This document shows, piece after piece, positions 46,605-55,520 of a DNA stretch of 64,000 bases. The stretch is from Acinetobacter calcoaceticus. GTDB taxonomy: Bacteria; Pseudomonadota; Gammaproteobacteria; Pseudomonadales; Moraxellaceae. The stretch is from NCBI RefSeq assembly GCF_016508255.1, contig NZ_JADVKT010000007.1, forward strand, positions 1 to 64,000, read 5' to 3'. The notes under the pieces were generated by a model that was not told the origin of the DNA, ran no database searches, and saw only the letters and a list, made by a program, of their open reading frames with translations. Made by a program: the position numbers and the translations under genes. Numbering within the stretch: position 1 is the stretch's first letter; every line of letters starts with the position of its first letter.

Positions 46605-47756
46605 ATGGAAAAGCCCTTAGTAAGTATAGCAATTGCAACTAAAAATCGCCAAAAATATTGTATAGAAGCAATAAAGTCTATATTAGCTTATAATAACTCC
46701 CAGATCGAAATTGCTATTGCAGATAATAGTGCAACTAGTGAAATTCAAGAGTTTGTAGAAGATTTAAATAGCCCATTTGTAAAATATTTTTATGATGGTA
46801 AAGATAATGTATCTTCTATTGATAACTTTAATCGTGCACTCGAGTTGACGAGTGGTGATTATGTTATGTTGATTGGAGATGATGATTCTATTTTACCTAA
46901 AGTTGTAGAAGTAGCTCAGTGGGCAAAAGACAACAACATAGACTCAGTTTGTTCACATGAAAATTTAATATATTATTGGCCCAATGTCTTAGAAGAGTAT
47001 CCAAATGGAGTAATGATTACTCCTCCTTCGACTGGGAAAATTACAAAAATTAATTTTAGAAAACACCTCAATGCTCTATTGGAAAATGGACTGCAACTTT
47101 ATCTTTTATATCCATTGCCTAAAACCTATCATGGGCTGGTGAAAAGAAGTTTAATGGAAGAGATAAAAAATAGAGTTGGTCATTATTATGGTGGTTTAAG
47201 TCCAGATTTATATTCTTCAATAGCTATTTCTTGTGTTGCAAATAATCATTTTATAATTGATGAGCCTTTATCTATTGCTGGTGTCTGTACTCAAAGTACT
47301 ACAGCTGACAACTTTAAAGGACTTCATTCTGGAAGTCTTGAGGGAATTCCCCATTTAAAAAATCGGCCGAATTATGTATTTAGTGATAGAATACCACTAT
47401 ATTATTCTGTAAATACTATTTGGGCAGAGTCTGGACTTAAAGCTCTAGAAGAACTTAATGAAGAGGAGTTACTTCAAAAGTTTAATATGCATAGATTAAT
47501 GGCTCAAGCATGGATTCATAATCGAAAGTATATTTCTTCTATTATGAAAGAAAAGCATAAAGAATTATTATTTAAACATCATGTTGGGGTTTTTAATAAA
47601 TTTTTCTCTTTTACTCTAGCTACTATTTATATTTTAATAAATAAATGTATTCGTACCTTGAAAGGACTAATTGGTAAGGAAAAATCAGTTAAGGTAGAGG
47701 GTGTATTGAATATAACCGAAGTTATCGAACAATATAGAAAAGACTGTAAAAGATGA
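46605..47756 (+). CDS. GT2-family glycosyltransferase (first)
   Basis: 383 residues. GT-A fold: VSIAIATKNRQKYCIEAIKS at 6-25 is the nucleotide-sugar start of GT2, and GDYVMLIGDDDSILP (about 86-100) has the DDD metal/UDP motif. The C-terminal half (about 300-383) has a basic amphipathic and hydrophobic stretch that may sit on the membrane. It overlaps the downstream polymerase gene by 4 bases. One of three transferases that, with the initiating enzyme, would build a four-sugar unit. Which sugar it adds cannot be told. Confidence 0.88.
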   Translation: MEKPLVSIAIATKNRQKYCIEAIKSILAYNNSQIEIAIADNSATSEIQEFVEDLNSPFVKYFYDGKDNVSSIDNFNRALELTSGDYVMLIGDDDSILPKVVEVAQWAKDNNIDSVCSHENLIYYWPNVLEEYPNGVMITPPSTGKITKINFRKHLNALLENGLQLYLLYPLPKTYHGLVKRSLMEEIKNRVGHYYGGLSPDLYSSIAISCVANNHFIIDEPLSIAGVCTQSTTADNFKGLHSGSLEGIPHLKNRPNYVFSDRIPLYYSVNTIWAESGLKALEELNEEELLQKFNMHRLMAQAWIHNRKYISSIMKEKHKELLFKHHVGVFNKFFSFTLATIYILINKCIRTLKGLIGKEKSVKVEGVLNITEVIEQYRKDCKR

Positions 47757-48823
47757 TATATTATATATTTCCTTATTTGTATATTTTAGTTTTTTCACTA
47801 TTGTTATATTTTAGTAATCTGAAATCTATAAAATTATGGTATATGTTTGTATTGTTAATGCCTGCTGTATTAGTGTTTGCCCTTAGGGGAAATGTTGGTA
47901 CAGATACATATTATTATTTAGCTTTATTAGATGATTATATGTATTATGGTGAAAGTGCTGCAAAATATGAGCCGGGTTTTGAATTTTTAGGAAAGATTTT
48001 AATATATTTAGGTTTGTCACCACGTATAGCGCTAGCATCAATTGGTTTAATAACGACCTTGCTCTTATGTAAGTCATTTTCTGCATCTAAACGCCAAATG
48101 TTAGTCCTAATGTTATTAGTTTTTCCTTTATACTTTTTTGATTTTACAATGAATGGTATTCGATATGGTTTAAGTTTCAGCTTGGCTGCAATCGCTGTCG
48201 ATAAACTTTATCTAAAGAAATATCGCTCTGCCACAATGTGGGCAGTAATTGCTATTAGTATGCAATATTCTGCAGCTTTAGTAATACTTCCTTTTGTTGG
48301 AACTTTAGTAAAAAAGAGATATATTTTTATTTTTATTTCATTGTTGGTATTAGCTTATTTAACTTCACCAACTTTATTTAGCCTTTTTACTGATAGAATT
48401 TCAGGGAAAACTGATGCATATAGTGAAATTTTTTCTCCTAGTTTACTTTCTGGTTTAGCACCCCTTTTAATTGTTTTAGTTCTATATACAGCATTTTTAT
48501 ATTTTAATAAAAATAATTTTTCTTCAAAATTAATCCATATAATTTTATTGTTAGAAATTCTTTCTTTTATTATGGCAAAATTTACTTACGCTGGTTTGAG
48601 GTTCCAAGGTGTATTTATGTTTTGTATGATCCTGTATTTGAAGCATAGTATAGATGCTATAAATATTAATCATATCAGAAAGTTCGTTTATGTTCTTATA
48701 CTGTTAAGTCTGATAGGTATAATTTTATTTATAAAAAATATATATGTCACAGTTGATGGGGATATGTCACCATATTTACCTTATAAATTTTTCTGGGAAG
48801 AGCAAAGGCCGTATACACTATGA
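47753..48823 (+). CDS. wzy: Capsule repeat-unit polymerase Wzy, EpsG-like
   Basis: 356-residue membrane protein with about ten hydrophobic segments. ALRGNVGTDTYYYLALLDDY (about 42-61) is the EpsG-type signature of Wzy-like polymerases, followed by a conserved YEPGFEFL. It joins flipped repeat units in the periplasm. It overlaps genes on both sides by 4 bases. Low sequence conservation is normal for Wzy, and no other gene in this locus looks like a polymerase, so the assignment is firm by elimination too. Confidence 0.88.
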   Translation: MIYYIFPYLYILVFSLLLYFSNLKSIKLWYMFVLLMPAVLVFALRGNVGTDTYYYLALLDDYMYYGESAAKYEPGFEFLGKILIYLGLSPRIALASIGLITTLLLCKSFSASKRQMLVLMLLVFPLYFFDFTMNGIRYGLSFSLAAIAVDKLYLKKYRSATMWAVIAISMQYSAALVILPFVGTLVKKRYIFIFISLLVLAYLTSPTLFSLFTDRISGKTDAYSEIFSPSLLSGLAPLLIVLVLYTAFLYFNKNNFSSKLIHIILLLEILSFIMAKFTYAGLRFQGVFMFCMILYLKHSIDAININHIRKFVYVLILLSLIGIILFIKNIYVTVDGDMSPYLPYKFFWEEQRPYTL

Positions 48824-49611
48824 AAATTTCAGTAGTAATACCGATGTATAATTCTTCAAAAACGATATTAAGAGCATTAAACTCAGTAAAAAATCAGAGT
48901 TATAAATGTGAATATGAAGTTTTGGTTGTTAATGATGGATCATCAGATAATAGTCGATCTATTGTTGAAAATTATATCCCAAAAAGTATTAATAATAAAT
49001 TTAATATTGTTTTATTAGATCAGAATAATGGTGGTGTTTCTAAAGCTAGAAATGCTGGATTACGTATTGCTACAGGTGATTTTATTGCTTTTCTTGATTC
49101 TGATGATGAGTGGTTTAGTAATAAAATTGAAAAGCAAATTAATTTAATTAAACAGTATCCAGATATAGATTTTCTAGGCTGCGCTTTTGATGGTTTGTAT
49201 CTAAATAAGTTACCTGAGGATAGTCTTTTAAAAATTAATCTTGAGCAACTTATTTATAAAAACTATTTTCAGCCTTCTACTGTAATTATGAAAAAAGATG
49301 TATTAATAAAGATAGGTTTTTTTGATGAAGATCAAAAATATGCTGAAGAAGGTAATTATTTTATACGCGTAGCTAATATTTTTAATTGTTATTTTGGTAA
49401 CTTTAAGGTGCTTAATTATGGTGATGGGAAATCTGGGTTCGGTGTGAGTGGTTTAAGTGCGAACTTAAAAGAGATGCATAAAGGGTTCAATAAAAATCTT
49501 AAATTTGCATATAAAAATAATTTAATTACTTTAAGTCAATATATATTAGCGCGAACAGTTGAGCAATTAAAATATATTCGTCGAGTTCTTATCGTGGGAT
49601 TCAAAAAATGA
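48820..49611 (+). CDS. GT2-family glycosyltransferase (second)
   Basis: 263 residues. Starts MKISVVIPMYNSSKTILRAL, the classic GT2 N-terminus; VVNDGSSDNSRSIVE and the DXD-like FLDSDDEWF (about 91-99) are clear, and a C-terminal acidic EEGNYFIRV box (about 179-187) corresponds to the ED-type catalytic base region. Overlaps the next gene by 4 bases. Donor and acceptor unknown. Confidence 0.9.
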   Translation: MKISVVIPMYNSSKTILRALNSVKNQSYKCEYEVLVVNDGSSDNSRSIVENYIPKSINNKFNIVLLDQNNGGVSKARNAGLRIATGDFIAFLDSDDEWFSNKIEKQINLIKQYPDIDFLGCAFDGLYLNKLPEDSLLKINLEQLIYKNYFQPSTVIMKKDVLIKIGFFDEDQKYAEEGNYFIRVANIFNCYFGNFKVLNYGDGKSGFGVSGLSANLKEMHKGFNKNLKFAYKNNLITLSQYILARTVEQLKYIRRVLIVGFKK

Positions 49612-50204
49612 TTTCGACTTATGGATTAATAGGTACCTTCAAGATTTTCTATTTTTTTTTAAAAACAAAGATTTTCTTTTCTAAAGTGAGATTGGTGCGT
49701 TTCCCAATTGATATCCGGAATAAAAAAAATATAGATTTTGGTGTAAATCTTACAACTGGTGTTGGGTGTAGAATAGAATGTTTTCCAATTAAGCCAACAA
49801 ATGATAAGTTATTAAAATTTGGTAAAAATGTACAAATAAATGATTATGTCCATATTACTGCAGCTCATTCAGTTGAAATAGGCAATAATGTGCTGATGGC
49901 TAGTAAAATTTATATATCAGATTGTTCACATGGCAGTTATATTGGTAATAGCGATGATAGTGATCCAAGAGTAGTCCCTACAGATCGCCCTTTATCTGTA
50001 AAATCAGTTAAAATTCAAGACAACGTTTGGCTTGGTGAGTTTGTATCGGTTTTACCTGGTGTAGCTATTGGGGAAGGAACTATTGTAGGTGCAAATTCTG
50101 TGGTAAGTAAAAGTTTACCTTCTTATGTCATAGCTGTTGGATCACCAGCGAAACCTATTAAATTTTATAATTTTGATACTCAGAAATGGGAAAAATATGT
50201 TTAA
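49608..50204 (+). CDS. Left-handed beta-helix acetyltransferase (hexapeptide type)
   Basis: 198 residues. The C-terminal two thirds has the hexapeptide repeats of the LbH fold: VEIGNNVLMASKIYISD, KIQDNVWLGEFVSVLPGVAI and GEGTIVGANSVVSKSLP, then AVGSPAKPIKFY, the WcaF/CysE-like end. Such enzymes O-acetylate capsule sugars using acetyl-CoA. The N-terminal 50 residues are a basic hydrophobic lead-in. It overlaps the next gene by 8 bases. It probably decorates this capsule, on an unknown hydroxyl. Confidence 0.88.
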   Translation: MISTYGLIGTFKIFYFFLKTKIFFSKVRLVRFPIDIRNKKNIDFGVNLTTGVGCRIECFPIKPTNDKLLKFGKNVQINDYVHITAAHSVEIGNNVLMASKIYISDCSHGSYIGNSDDSDPRVVPTDRPLSVKSVKIQDNVWLGEFVSVLPGVAIGEGTIVGANSVVSKSLPSYVIAVGSPAKPIKFYNFDTQKWEKYV

Positions 50205-51333
50205 AAATGTATTAATAACTGGCGGAGCGGGCTTTATTGGCTCCAATCTAGCATTAAAGCTTATTTCAAAAGGTTATAATGTTACTATATTAGATAATTT
50301 ATCTCCCCAAATTCATGGTGACAATCCTCAAGAGACATCACCACTATTTCTAAGCATTAAAGATAAAGTAAAATTTATCTTAGGAACAGTAACTAAAAAA
50401 TCTGATTGGGAATTAGCATTAAAAGATCAAGATGCTATTATTCATTTGGCTGCAGAAACTGGTACTGGGCAGTCTATGTACGAAGTGCAGAAATATGTTG
50501 ATGTAAATATTAACGGTACTGCTTTGATGTTGGATTTATTAGTAAATAACTCTTATCCAGTTAAAAAAGTAATTGTAGCATCTTCTCGTTCAATATATGG
50601 CGAAGGAAAGTACATCAGTAAAGAACTAGGTGTTGTTTATCCTACTCAAAGAACTGCTGACTATATGGATCAGAAAGATTTTGAAGTAAAATATGATGGT
50701 TCATCTGAATTAAGACTAGTTGCTACAGATGAAGAGTCGAAAATTCACCCATCTTCAGTATATGGAATCACTAAACAAAATCAGGAGCAAATGGTATTAA
50801 CTGTGTGTTCAAGTATGGGTATCGCTGGCGTAGCATTTCGATATCAAAATGTATATGGACCTGGCCAATCACTTAAGAACCCATATACAGGTATTTTATC
50901 CATATTCTCTACACAAATTAAAAATGGAAATAAAATTAATATTTTTGAAGATGGTAAAGAAAGCCGAGACTTTGTTTATATTGATGATGTGGTTGAAGCA
51001 ACAATTTTAGGCTTAGAAAAGGAAGAGGCAAATAATCAAGTATTTAATGTTGGAACGGGTATCGCAACAAGTGTTTTAACTGTTGCTGATCAACTTGTTA
51101 AGAATTACACTATAGATGTGCCTATTACTATTTCAGGAAATTATCGCTTAGGAGATATTCGTCATAATTATGCTGATCTATCAAAAATTAAGAAATATTT
51201 AGGCTTTGAACCTAAAGTTTCATTTGAAGAAGGCATAACAGAATTTACGAAATGGGTGAATACTCAAGAAATTCAAGAAGACCGGTATCAGCAATCTATC
51301 AATGAAATGAAAGAAAAAGGGTTATATAAGTAA
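50197..51333 (+). CDS. tle: Probable dTDP-L-rhamnose 4-epimerase (6-deoxy-L-talose synthesis)
   Basis: 378 residues from MFKNVLITGG; 20 upstream codons lie inside the preceding gene. Extended [12 protein letters not shown] at about 8-16, then LSPQIHGDNPQE, HLAAETGTGQSMYEV and RYQNVYGPGQSLKNPYTG. That last pair of boxes, with the LSPQIHG segment, matches what I know of the dTDP-L-rhamnose 4-epimerases (WbiB/Tle), which make dTDP-6-deoxy-L-talose. YGITK is the active-site Tyr/Lys. The substrate dTDP-L-rhamnose is made by the rml genes of the same locus, which supports the call. A different NDP-sugar epimerase is possible. Confidence 0.7.
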   Translation: MFKNVLITGGAGFIGSNLALKLISKGYNVTILDNLSPQIHGDNPQETSPLFLSIKDKVKFILGTVTKKSDWELALKDQDAIIHLAAETGTGQSMYEVQKYVDVNINGTALMLDLLVNNSYPVKKVIVASSRSIYGEGKYISKELGVVYPTQRTADYMDQKDFEVKYDGSSELRLVATDEESKIHPSSVYGITKQNQEQMVLTVCSSMGIAGVAFRYQNVYGPGQSLKNPYTGILSIFSTQIKNGNKINIFEDGKESRDFVYIDDVVEATILGLEKEEANNQVFNVGTGIATSVLTVADQLVKNYTIDVPITISGNYRLGDIRHNYADLSKIKKYLGFEPKVSFEEGITEFTKWVNTQEIQEDRYQQSINEMKEKGLYK

Positions 51334-52365
51334 ATGAAAAAACTTGAGCACCTTGAAGGTAAAAAAGTATTATTTTTGTGTGTACAAGCTTTTGACTTAG
51401 AAAAAGGGATTGTTCAGCAACTAGAAAAACATGGTGCTCAAGTAAGCTATTTTGATGAAAGGCCAAAAAACAATAATTTTGTTAAGGGCTTAATTCGATT
51501 GAAAAGAGACTTATTACAGCGAAAAATCAATAAATATTATAATAATATTTTAAAAAAAATTAGAAATGAAAAATTTGATTATTTATTAGTTAATCGTGGA
51601 GAAGTTGTACCGTCTTTTTTTCTTGAGAAGTTTATAGAACTTCAACCCCAATCTATTCGTATATTTTATACTTGGGATAGTTTCCATAATCATAGCCATG
51701 GTCTTAAAATTTTAAATTATTTTCATAAGCGATTTACTTTTGATAAAAAAGATTCAGAAAAGTATAATATTGGTTTTAGACCTTTATATTTTACAGATAA
51801 ATATAGAGAAATATATAACCATGATTCTAAAAAAGAGATTGATGTTTTATTTTTAGGTACTGCTCACTCTGATCGTTACATTATTAGTAATAAGGTAAGT
51901 GATTGGTGTAAAGGAAATGGTTTAAAGACCTATAGTTATTATTATATGCAAGGTAGATTAGTATATTTTTACAAGAAATTTTTTGATAAAACATTTTTTG
52001 ATTTTGATTTTAGTAAACTAAGCTTTCAAGGCTTAAGTTTAGATCAAATTATTGAATTTTATAAAAAATCAAATGTTATCTTAGATATCAGCCATCCTGG
52101 TCAGTCTGGATTAACGATGCGGACATTTGAAGCGATTGGTGCAGGGAAAAAATTAATTACAACTAACACGAATATAAAAGAATATCCTTTTTATAATTCT
52201 GACAATATTTTTCTAATCTCACGTGATGAACTTGTTCTTGAAAAAGATTTCTTCTTAAAGAAATATAAACCACTGACATCAGAATTATATGATAAGTGTT
52301 CAATTGATGGATGGATAGAAGATATATTCTTTGGAGAAGAAAATAATGATTGGAAGAGTTATTAA
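51334..52365 (+). CDS. Unusual glycosyltransferase, CgeB/GT4-like C-terminus
   Basis: 343 residues with no signal or membrane segment. The N-terminal part (about 1-170) has GKKVLFLCVQAF and a Rossmann-like pattern without a known signature. The C-terminal part has KEIDVLFLGTAHSDRY, then IIEFYKKSNVILDISHPGQSGLTMRTFEAIGAGKKLITTN (boxes at about 248-288): the Glu of RTFEAIGAGK is the GT-B nucleotide-binding site, as in CgeB-type and GT4 enzymes. It directly follows the epimerase gene with no gap and may be the transferase for the rhamnose-derived sugar. The family is loosely characterised, so this is a fold-level call. Confidence 0.7.
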   Translation: MKKLEHLEGKKVLFLCVQAFDLEKGIVQQLEKHGAQVSYFDERPKNNNFVKGLIRLKRDLLQRKINKYYNNILKKIRNEKFDYLLVNRGEVVPSFFLEKFIELQPQSIRIFYTWDSFHNHSHGLKILNYFHKRFTFDKKDSEKYNIGFRPLYFTDKYREIYNHDSKKEIDVLFLGTAHSDRYIISNKVSDWCKGNGLKTYSYYYMQGRLVYFYKKFFDKTFFDFDFSKLSFQGLSLDQIIEFYKKSNVILDISHPGQSGLTMRTFEAIGAGKKLITTNTNIKEYPFYNSDNIFLISRDELVLEKDFFLKKYKPLTSELYDKCSIDGWIEDIFFGEENNDWKSY

Positions 52366-52627
52366 ATATTGCGAATTCGGACATTTAGTCTAAGTAATAA
52401 TCCCCTGTTACAAAAGGGTTTGTATAATTTTTTGCTTATATTAGTAATCGTGTTGTTTTTCTGCAAAGCTTAAGTAGGTTGGTAATTGTAAAAAAACATA
52501 AGTTTTTTGTTGAGGTATAAAGAACTATTTAGAAAACCTGATAGAATGCATGCGTATCTACTTTCACTATACTTCGTGGATAACTTTTAAGCTTCCGTGT
52601 ACTTTACAGTAGAAATAAGAGCAAACA
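52366..52627 (+). other. 262-base gene-free gap before itrA
   Basis: AT-rich stretch with no ORF, no clear hairpin and no convincing promoter pair. It is the right junction of the variable module with the conserved itrA-galU-ugd-gpi-gne1-pgt1-pgm end. A promoter for itrA may be present, but I could not define it. Confidence 0.5.
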
Positions 52628-53242
52628 ATGAAACGACTAATAGATATCCTTATATCTTTGATAGCTTTAATTATTTTATCACCAATTTTCATTTTAATTG
52701 CTTATAAGGTAAGCAAAAATTTGGGCGCACCAGTTTTTTTCCTTCAAGAGCGTCCAGGGAAAAATGGTAAAATTTTTAAAATGATTAAGTTTCGTTCAAT
52801 GAAGGATGCGATTGATCAAGATGGGAATCTGTTACCTGATGAAGAAAGAATTACTCCTTTCGGTCACAAGCTTCGTTCTACAACATTAGACGAAATGCCC
52901 CAGCTTTTTAATGTATTAAAAGGTGATATGAGTATTGTGGGGCCTCGTCCTCAGCTTACTGATTTTATGCAACATTATACTTCAAGACAAATGCGACGAC
53001 ATGAAGTAAGACCGGGAATGACGGGTCTTGCTCAAATAAATGGACGAAATAATTTAAGTTGGGAAGAGAAGTTCGAGTTGGATGTAGAATACGTAGAGAA
53101 ACATAATATTTGGTTAGATTTTAAAATTATGTTTAAAACTGTTTTGGTAATACTTAAAAAAGAAGGTATCAATGCACCAGATCAGTTAGTGGGGGCAAGT
53201 CGTTTTTCTGGTTCTCCAAAGAAAGATGAAGTACAGTATTAA
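52628..53242 (+). CDS. itrA: Initiating sugar-phosphate transferase, ItrA type
   Basis: 204-residue monotopic phosphoglycosyltransferase of the PglC class. One N-terminal re-entrant hydrophobic helix (about 7-28), the RPGKNGKIFKMIKFRSM basic box, the catalytic Asp-Glu in TLDEMPQ (about 88-94) and GPRPQ. It puts the first sugar-1-phosphate on undecaprenyl phosphate. In A. baumannii, ItrA forms differ in sugar choice (GalNAc, GlcNAc, QuiNAc4NAc types are reported), and I cannot assign the form by eye. Gene order itrA-galU is standard. Confidence 0.92.
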   Translation: MKRLIDILISLIALIILSPIFILIAYKVSKNLGAPVFFLQERPGKNGKIFKMIKFRSMKDAIDQDGNLLPDEERITPFGHKLRSTTLDEMPQLFNVLKGDMSIVGPRPQLTDFMQHYTSRQMRRHEVRPGMTGLAQINGRNNLSWEEKFELDVEYVEKHNIWLDFKIMFKTVLVILKKEGINAPDQLVGASRFSGSPKKDEVQY

Positions 53243-53265
53243 TTGTTATTTATAAAGTAAGCCGC

Positions 53266-54141
53266 ATGATTAAAAAAGCAGTTCTACCAGTGGCCGGTTT
53301 AGGTACACGTTTTTTACCCGCAAGTAAGTCTATTCCTAAGGAAATGGTTACTGTTGTTGACCGTCCTGCTATTGAGTATGTGGTGCGTGAGGCGGTAGAA
53401 GCAGGAATTGAACAAATTATTTTGGTAACTCATTCTTCTAAGTCTTCAATCGAAAATTATTTTGATCGAAACTTTGAACTAGAAACTATATTAAACCAAA
53501 AAAACAAATTCGATTTGCTTGCAGAAATCACGCAAATTGTTCCTTCTCATGTGAGTGTTGTAAGTGTAAGACAACCTCAACCTTTAGGTTTAGGGCATGC
53601 TGTTTTATGCGCGAAAAGTGTAGTAGGGCAAGATGATTTTGCTGTGTTATTACCAGATGTATTGGTAAAAGAAAATAGTGCTGAAAATGATCTTGCTCGT
53701 ATGATTCAGCGTTTTAATTCATCTAAAGCATCACAAATTATGGTTGAAGCAGTACCTGATCATTTGGTGGATCAATATGGTATTGTTGATGTTGCCCAAA
53801 GCCCAAATGAAGGTGAAAGCATTGCCATGCAGGGGATTGTCGAAAAACCTGCTGTAGGTTCTGCACCATCGAATTTATCTGTTGTTGGTCGTTATGTTTT
53901 ACCTGCAAAAATTATGCAGTTGCTTGAAAATACACCAAAAGGTGCAGGTAATGAAATTCAATTAACCGATGCGATTGCGATGCTGCAACAAACTGATGTA
54001 GTTGAGGCCTATCGTATGCAAGGGCAAACCTTTGATTGTGGTAGTAAACTTGGTTATCTAAAAGCTGTTCTACATTATGGTATTGAGCATCCTAAATTGG
54101 GAAATGATTTTAAAAAGTTAATTCAAGAACTTAAATTATAA
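53266..54141 (+). CDS. galU: UTP-glucose-1-phosphate uridylyltransferase
   Basis: 291-residue nucleotidyltransferase that makes UDP-glucose. KAVLPVAGLGTRFLPASK at 4-21 is the signature, VDRPAIEYVVREA follows, and the GalU-type Lys in GIVEKP (about 190) is present. Starts 23 bases after itrA. UDP-glucose feeds gne1 (UDP-galactose) and would feed a working Ugd. Standard K-locus gene. Confidence 0.97.
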   Translation: MIKKAVLPVAGLGTRFLPASKSIPKEMVTVVDRPAIEYVVREAVEAGIEQIILVTHSSKSSIENYFDRNFELETILNQKNKFDLLAEITQIVPSHVSVVSVRQPQPLGLGHAVLCAKSVVGQDDFAVLLPDVLVKENSAENDLARMIQRFNSSKASQIMVEAVPDHLVDQYGIVDVAQSPNEGESIAMQGIVEKPAVGSAPSNLSVVGRYVLPAKIMQLLENTPKGAGNEIQLTDAIAMLQQTDVVEAYRMQGQTFDCGSKLGYLKAVLHYGIEHPKLGNDFKKLIQELKL

Positions 54142-54201
54142 ATTTTTGTAGATCATCTTAAGTATTTGTAAAAATTAATGAATATGTAAGCTGTTCAATA
54201 T

Positions 54202-54228
54202 ATTCTCTTCCTGTAATGGGAAGAGAAT
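54202..54228 (+). repeat. Inverted repeat between galU and ugd
   Basis: Perfect 10-bp stem ATTCTCTTCC / GGAAGAGAAT with a 7-base loop, 30 bases before the ugd start. No T-run follows, so it is a weak terminator at best; it could be an attenuator or an mRNA-stabilising hairpin. Confidence 0.55.
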
Positions 54229-54257
54229 TCCATAGAATATTAAAAATCAGGTGTACA

Positions 54258-55520
54258 ATGAAAATCGCGGTATTTGGAACCACCTTGCACGCTGGTGTAA
54301 TGGCAGCGTTATTAGCTGAATATGGTAATCAGATCTATTGGTGTACAAGTGTCACCTGTGAAGAAAATATATCTGTACTTTCATATCAAGACCAAGAAGT
54401 TAATAATTATTTAAATAAACAAAGAAAAGCAGGTTTTTTAACAGAGACTCCGTTTTCTCAAATTCCTTTAGATATTGAAGTTTATTTATTTTGTTTTAGT
54501 CCTACACAAATTCAGTTTGCTTTAAATACAGTTGAAAAGTTGAGTCAACGTCCTATCGTTCACCCTAGACTCATGATAAATGGTTCTACTTTTGGTTTAC
54601 ATGGGACTGATCAGTTAAAGCAATATTTGCCAAAAGACGAATGGGTCTATTTTCCTGATGTCATTCAAGAAGGTAATGCGATTAATAGTGTACTCAATGT
54701 AAAACATGTCATTGTTGGTGTTGAATCGAGCTATGCTCAAGACACGATGCAAGAGTTATTGCGTCCATTCTTCCGTTTTAGCTATCAATATTTATTCATG
54801 CCGATTCTAGATGCCGAGTTTACCAAGCTCAGTATTTCGGGCATGTTGGCGACTAGAATTAGTTATATGAATGACCTTGCCCTAGTTGCTGAAAAGTTGG
54901 GTATTGATATAGCCAATGTAAAGCATGGCATTGCTGCAGATACACGTATTGGAGCAGCTTATTTATCGGCAGGCGTTGGGTTTGGCGGTGAAAACTTTTC
55001 GCATGATATTTTAACACTTTCCAGTACGGTTTCTGAAACAGGTGTGAAAAGTCGGCTTTTAGAACAAGTTTGGGCAATTAATGAACAACAAAAAGAAATT
55101 TTATTCCGTAAATTATGGAACTATTATCATTGTAATTTGAGTGGAAAAACCGTCGCAATTTGGGGAGCTTCATTTAAAGAGAATACTCCAAGTACACATA
55201 ACTCACCTATTCATATTTTATTGGCTGCGTTATGGGCTCAAGGTGTAAAGGTGCGTTTACATGATCCACAAGCTCTTGATGAAATTGTAGCTTTATATGG
55301 TAGTCGTGAAGACCTAGTTTTATGCACTGATCAATATGAAGCAGCACAAGGATCACATGCTTTATGTCTAGTTACGGCATGGAAGCAATATTGGAGTCCT
55401 GACTTTAAACAGTTACAACAATTAATGCAGCATCCTCTTATTTTGGATGGACGTAATATTTATGATCCAGCATATGTGAAATCTAAAGGTTTTGCTTATG
55501 AAGGAGTAGGTCGATTATGA
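54258..55520 (+). CDS. ugd: Ugd homologue with altered catalytic and NAD-binding motifs
   Basis: 420 residues from [13 protein letters not shown]; 14 upstream codons are rejected. The overall fold is UDP-glucose 6-dehydrogenase: DTRIG (228-232), SAGVGFGG (237-244) and the C-terminal [12 protein letters not shown]. But the catalytic Cys motif, usually GGSCFPKD, reads GGENFSHD (243-250): N246 replaces Cys, Ser replaces Pro and H249 replaces Lys. The Rossmann GxGxxG reads GTTLHA (7-12). K190 is kept, but the expected Asn four residues on is Ser. So activity as a UDP-glucose dehydrogenase is doubtful, although the gene is intact and co-translated with gpi (ATGA overlap). This is the gene conventionally called ugd in A. 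baumannii K loci. Confidence 0.8.
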   Translation: MKIAVFGTTLHAGVMAALLAEYGNQIYWCTSVTCEENISVLSYQDQEVNNYLNKQRKAGFLTETPFSQIPLDIEVYLFCFSPTQIQFALNTVEKLSQRPIVHPRLMINGSTFGLHGTDQLKQYLPKDEWVYFPDVIQEGNAINSVLNVKHVIVGVESSYAQDTMQELLRPFFRFSYQYLFMPILDAEFTKLSISGMLATRISYMNDLALVAEKLGIDIANVKHGIAADTRIGAAYLSAGVGFGGENFSHDILTLSSTVSETGVKSRLLEQVWAINEQQKEILFRKLWNYYHCNLSGKTVAIWGASFKENTPSTHNSPIHILLAALWAQGVKVRLHDPQALDEIVALYGSREDLVLCTDQYEAAQGSHALCLVTAWKQYWSPDFKQLQQLMQHPLILDGRNIYDPAYVKSKGFAYEGVGRL

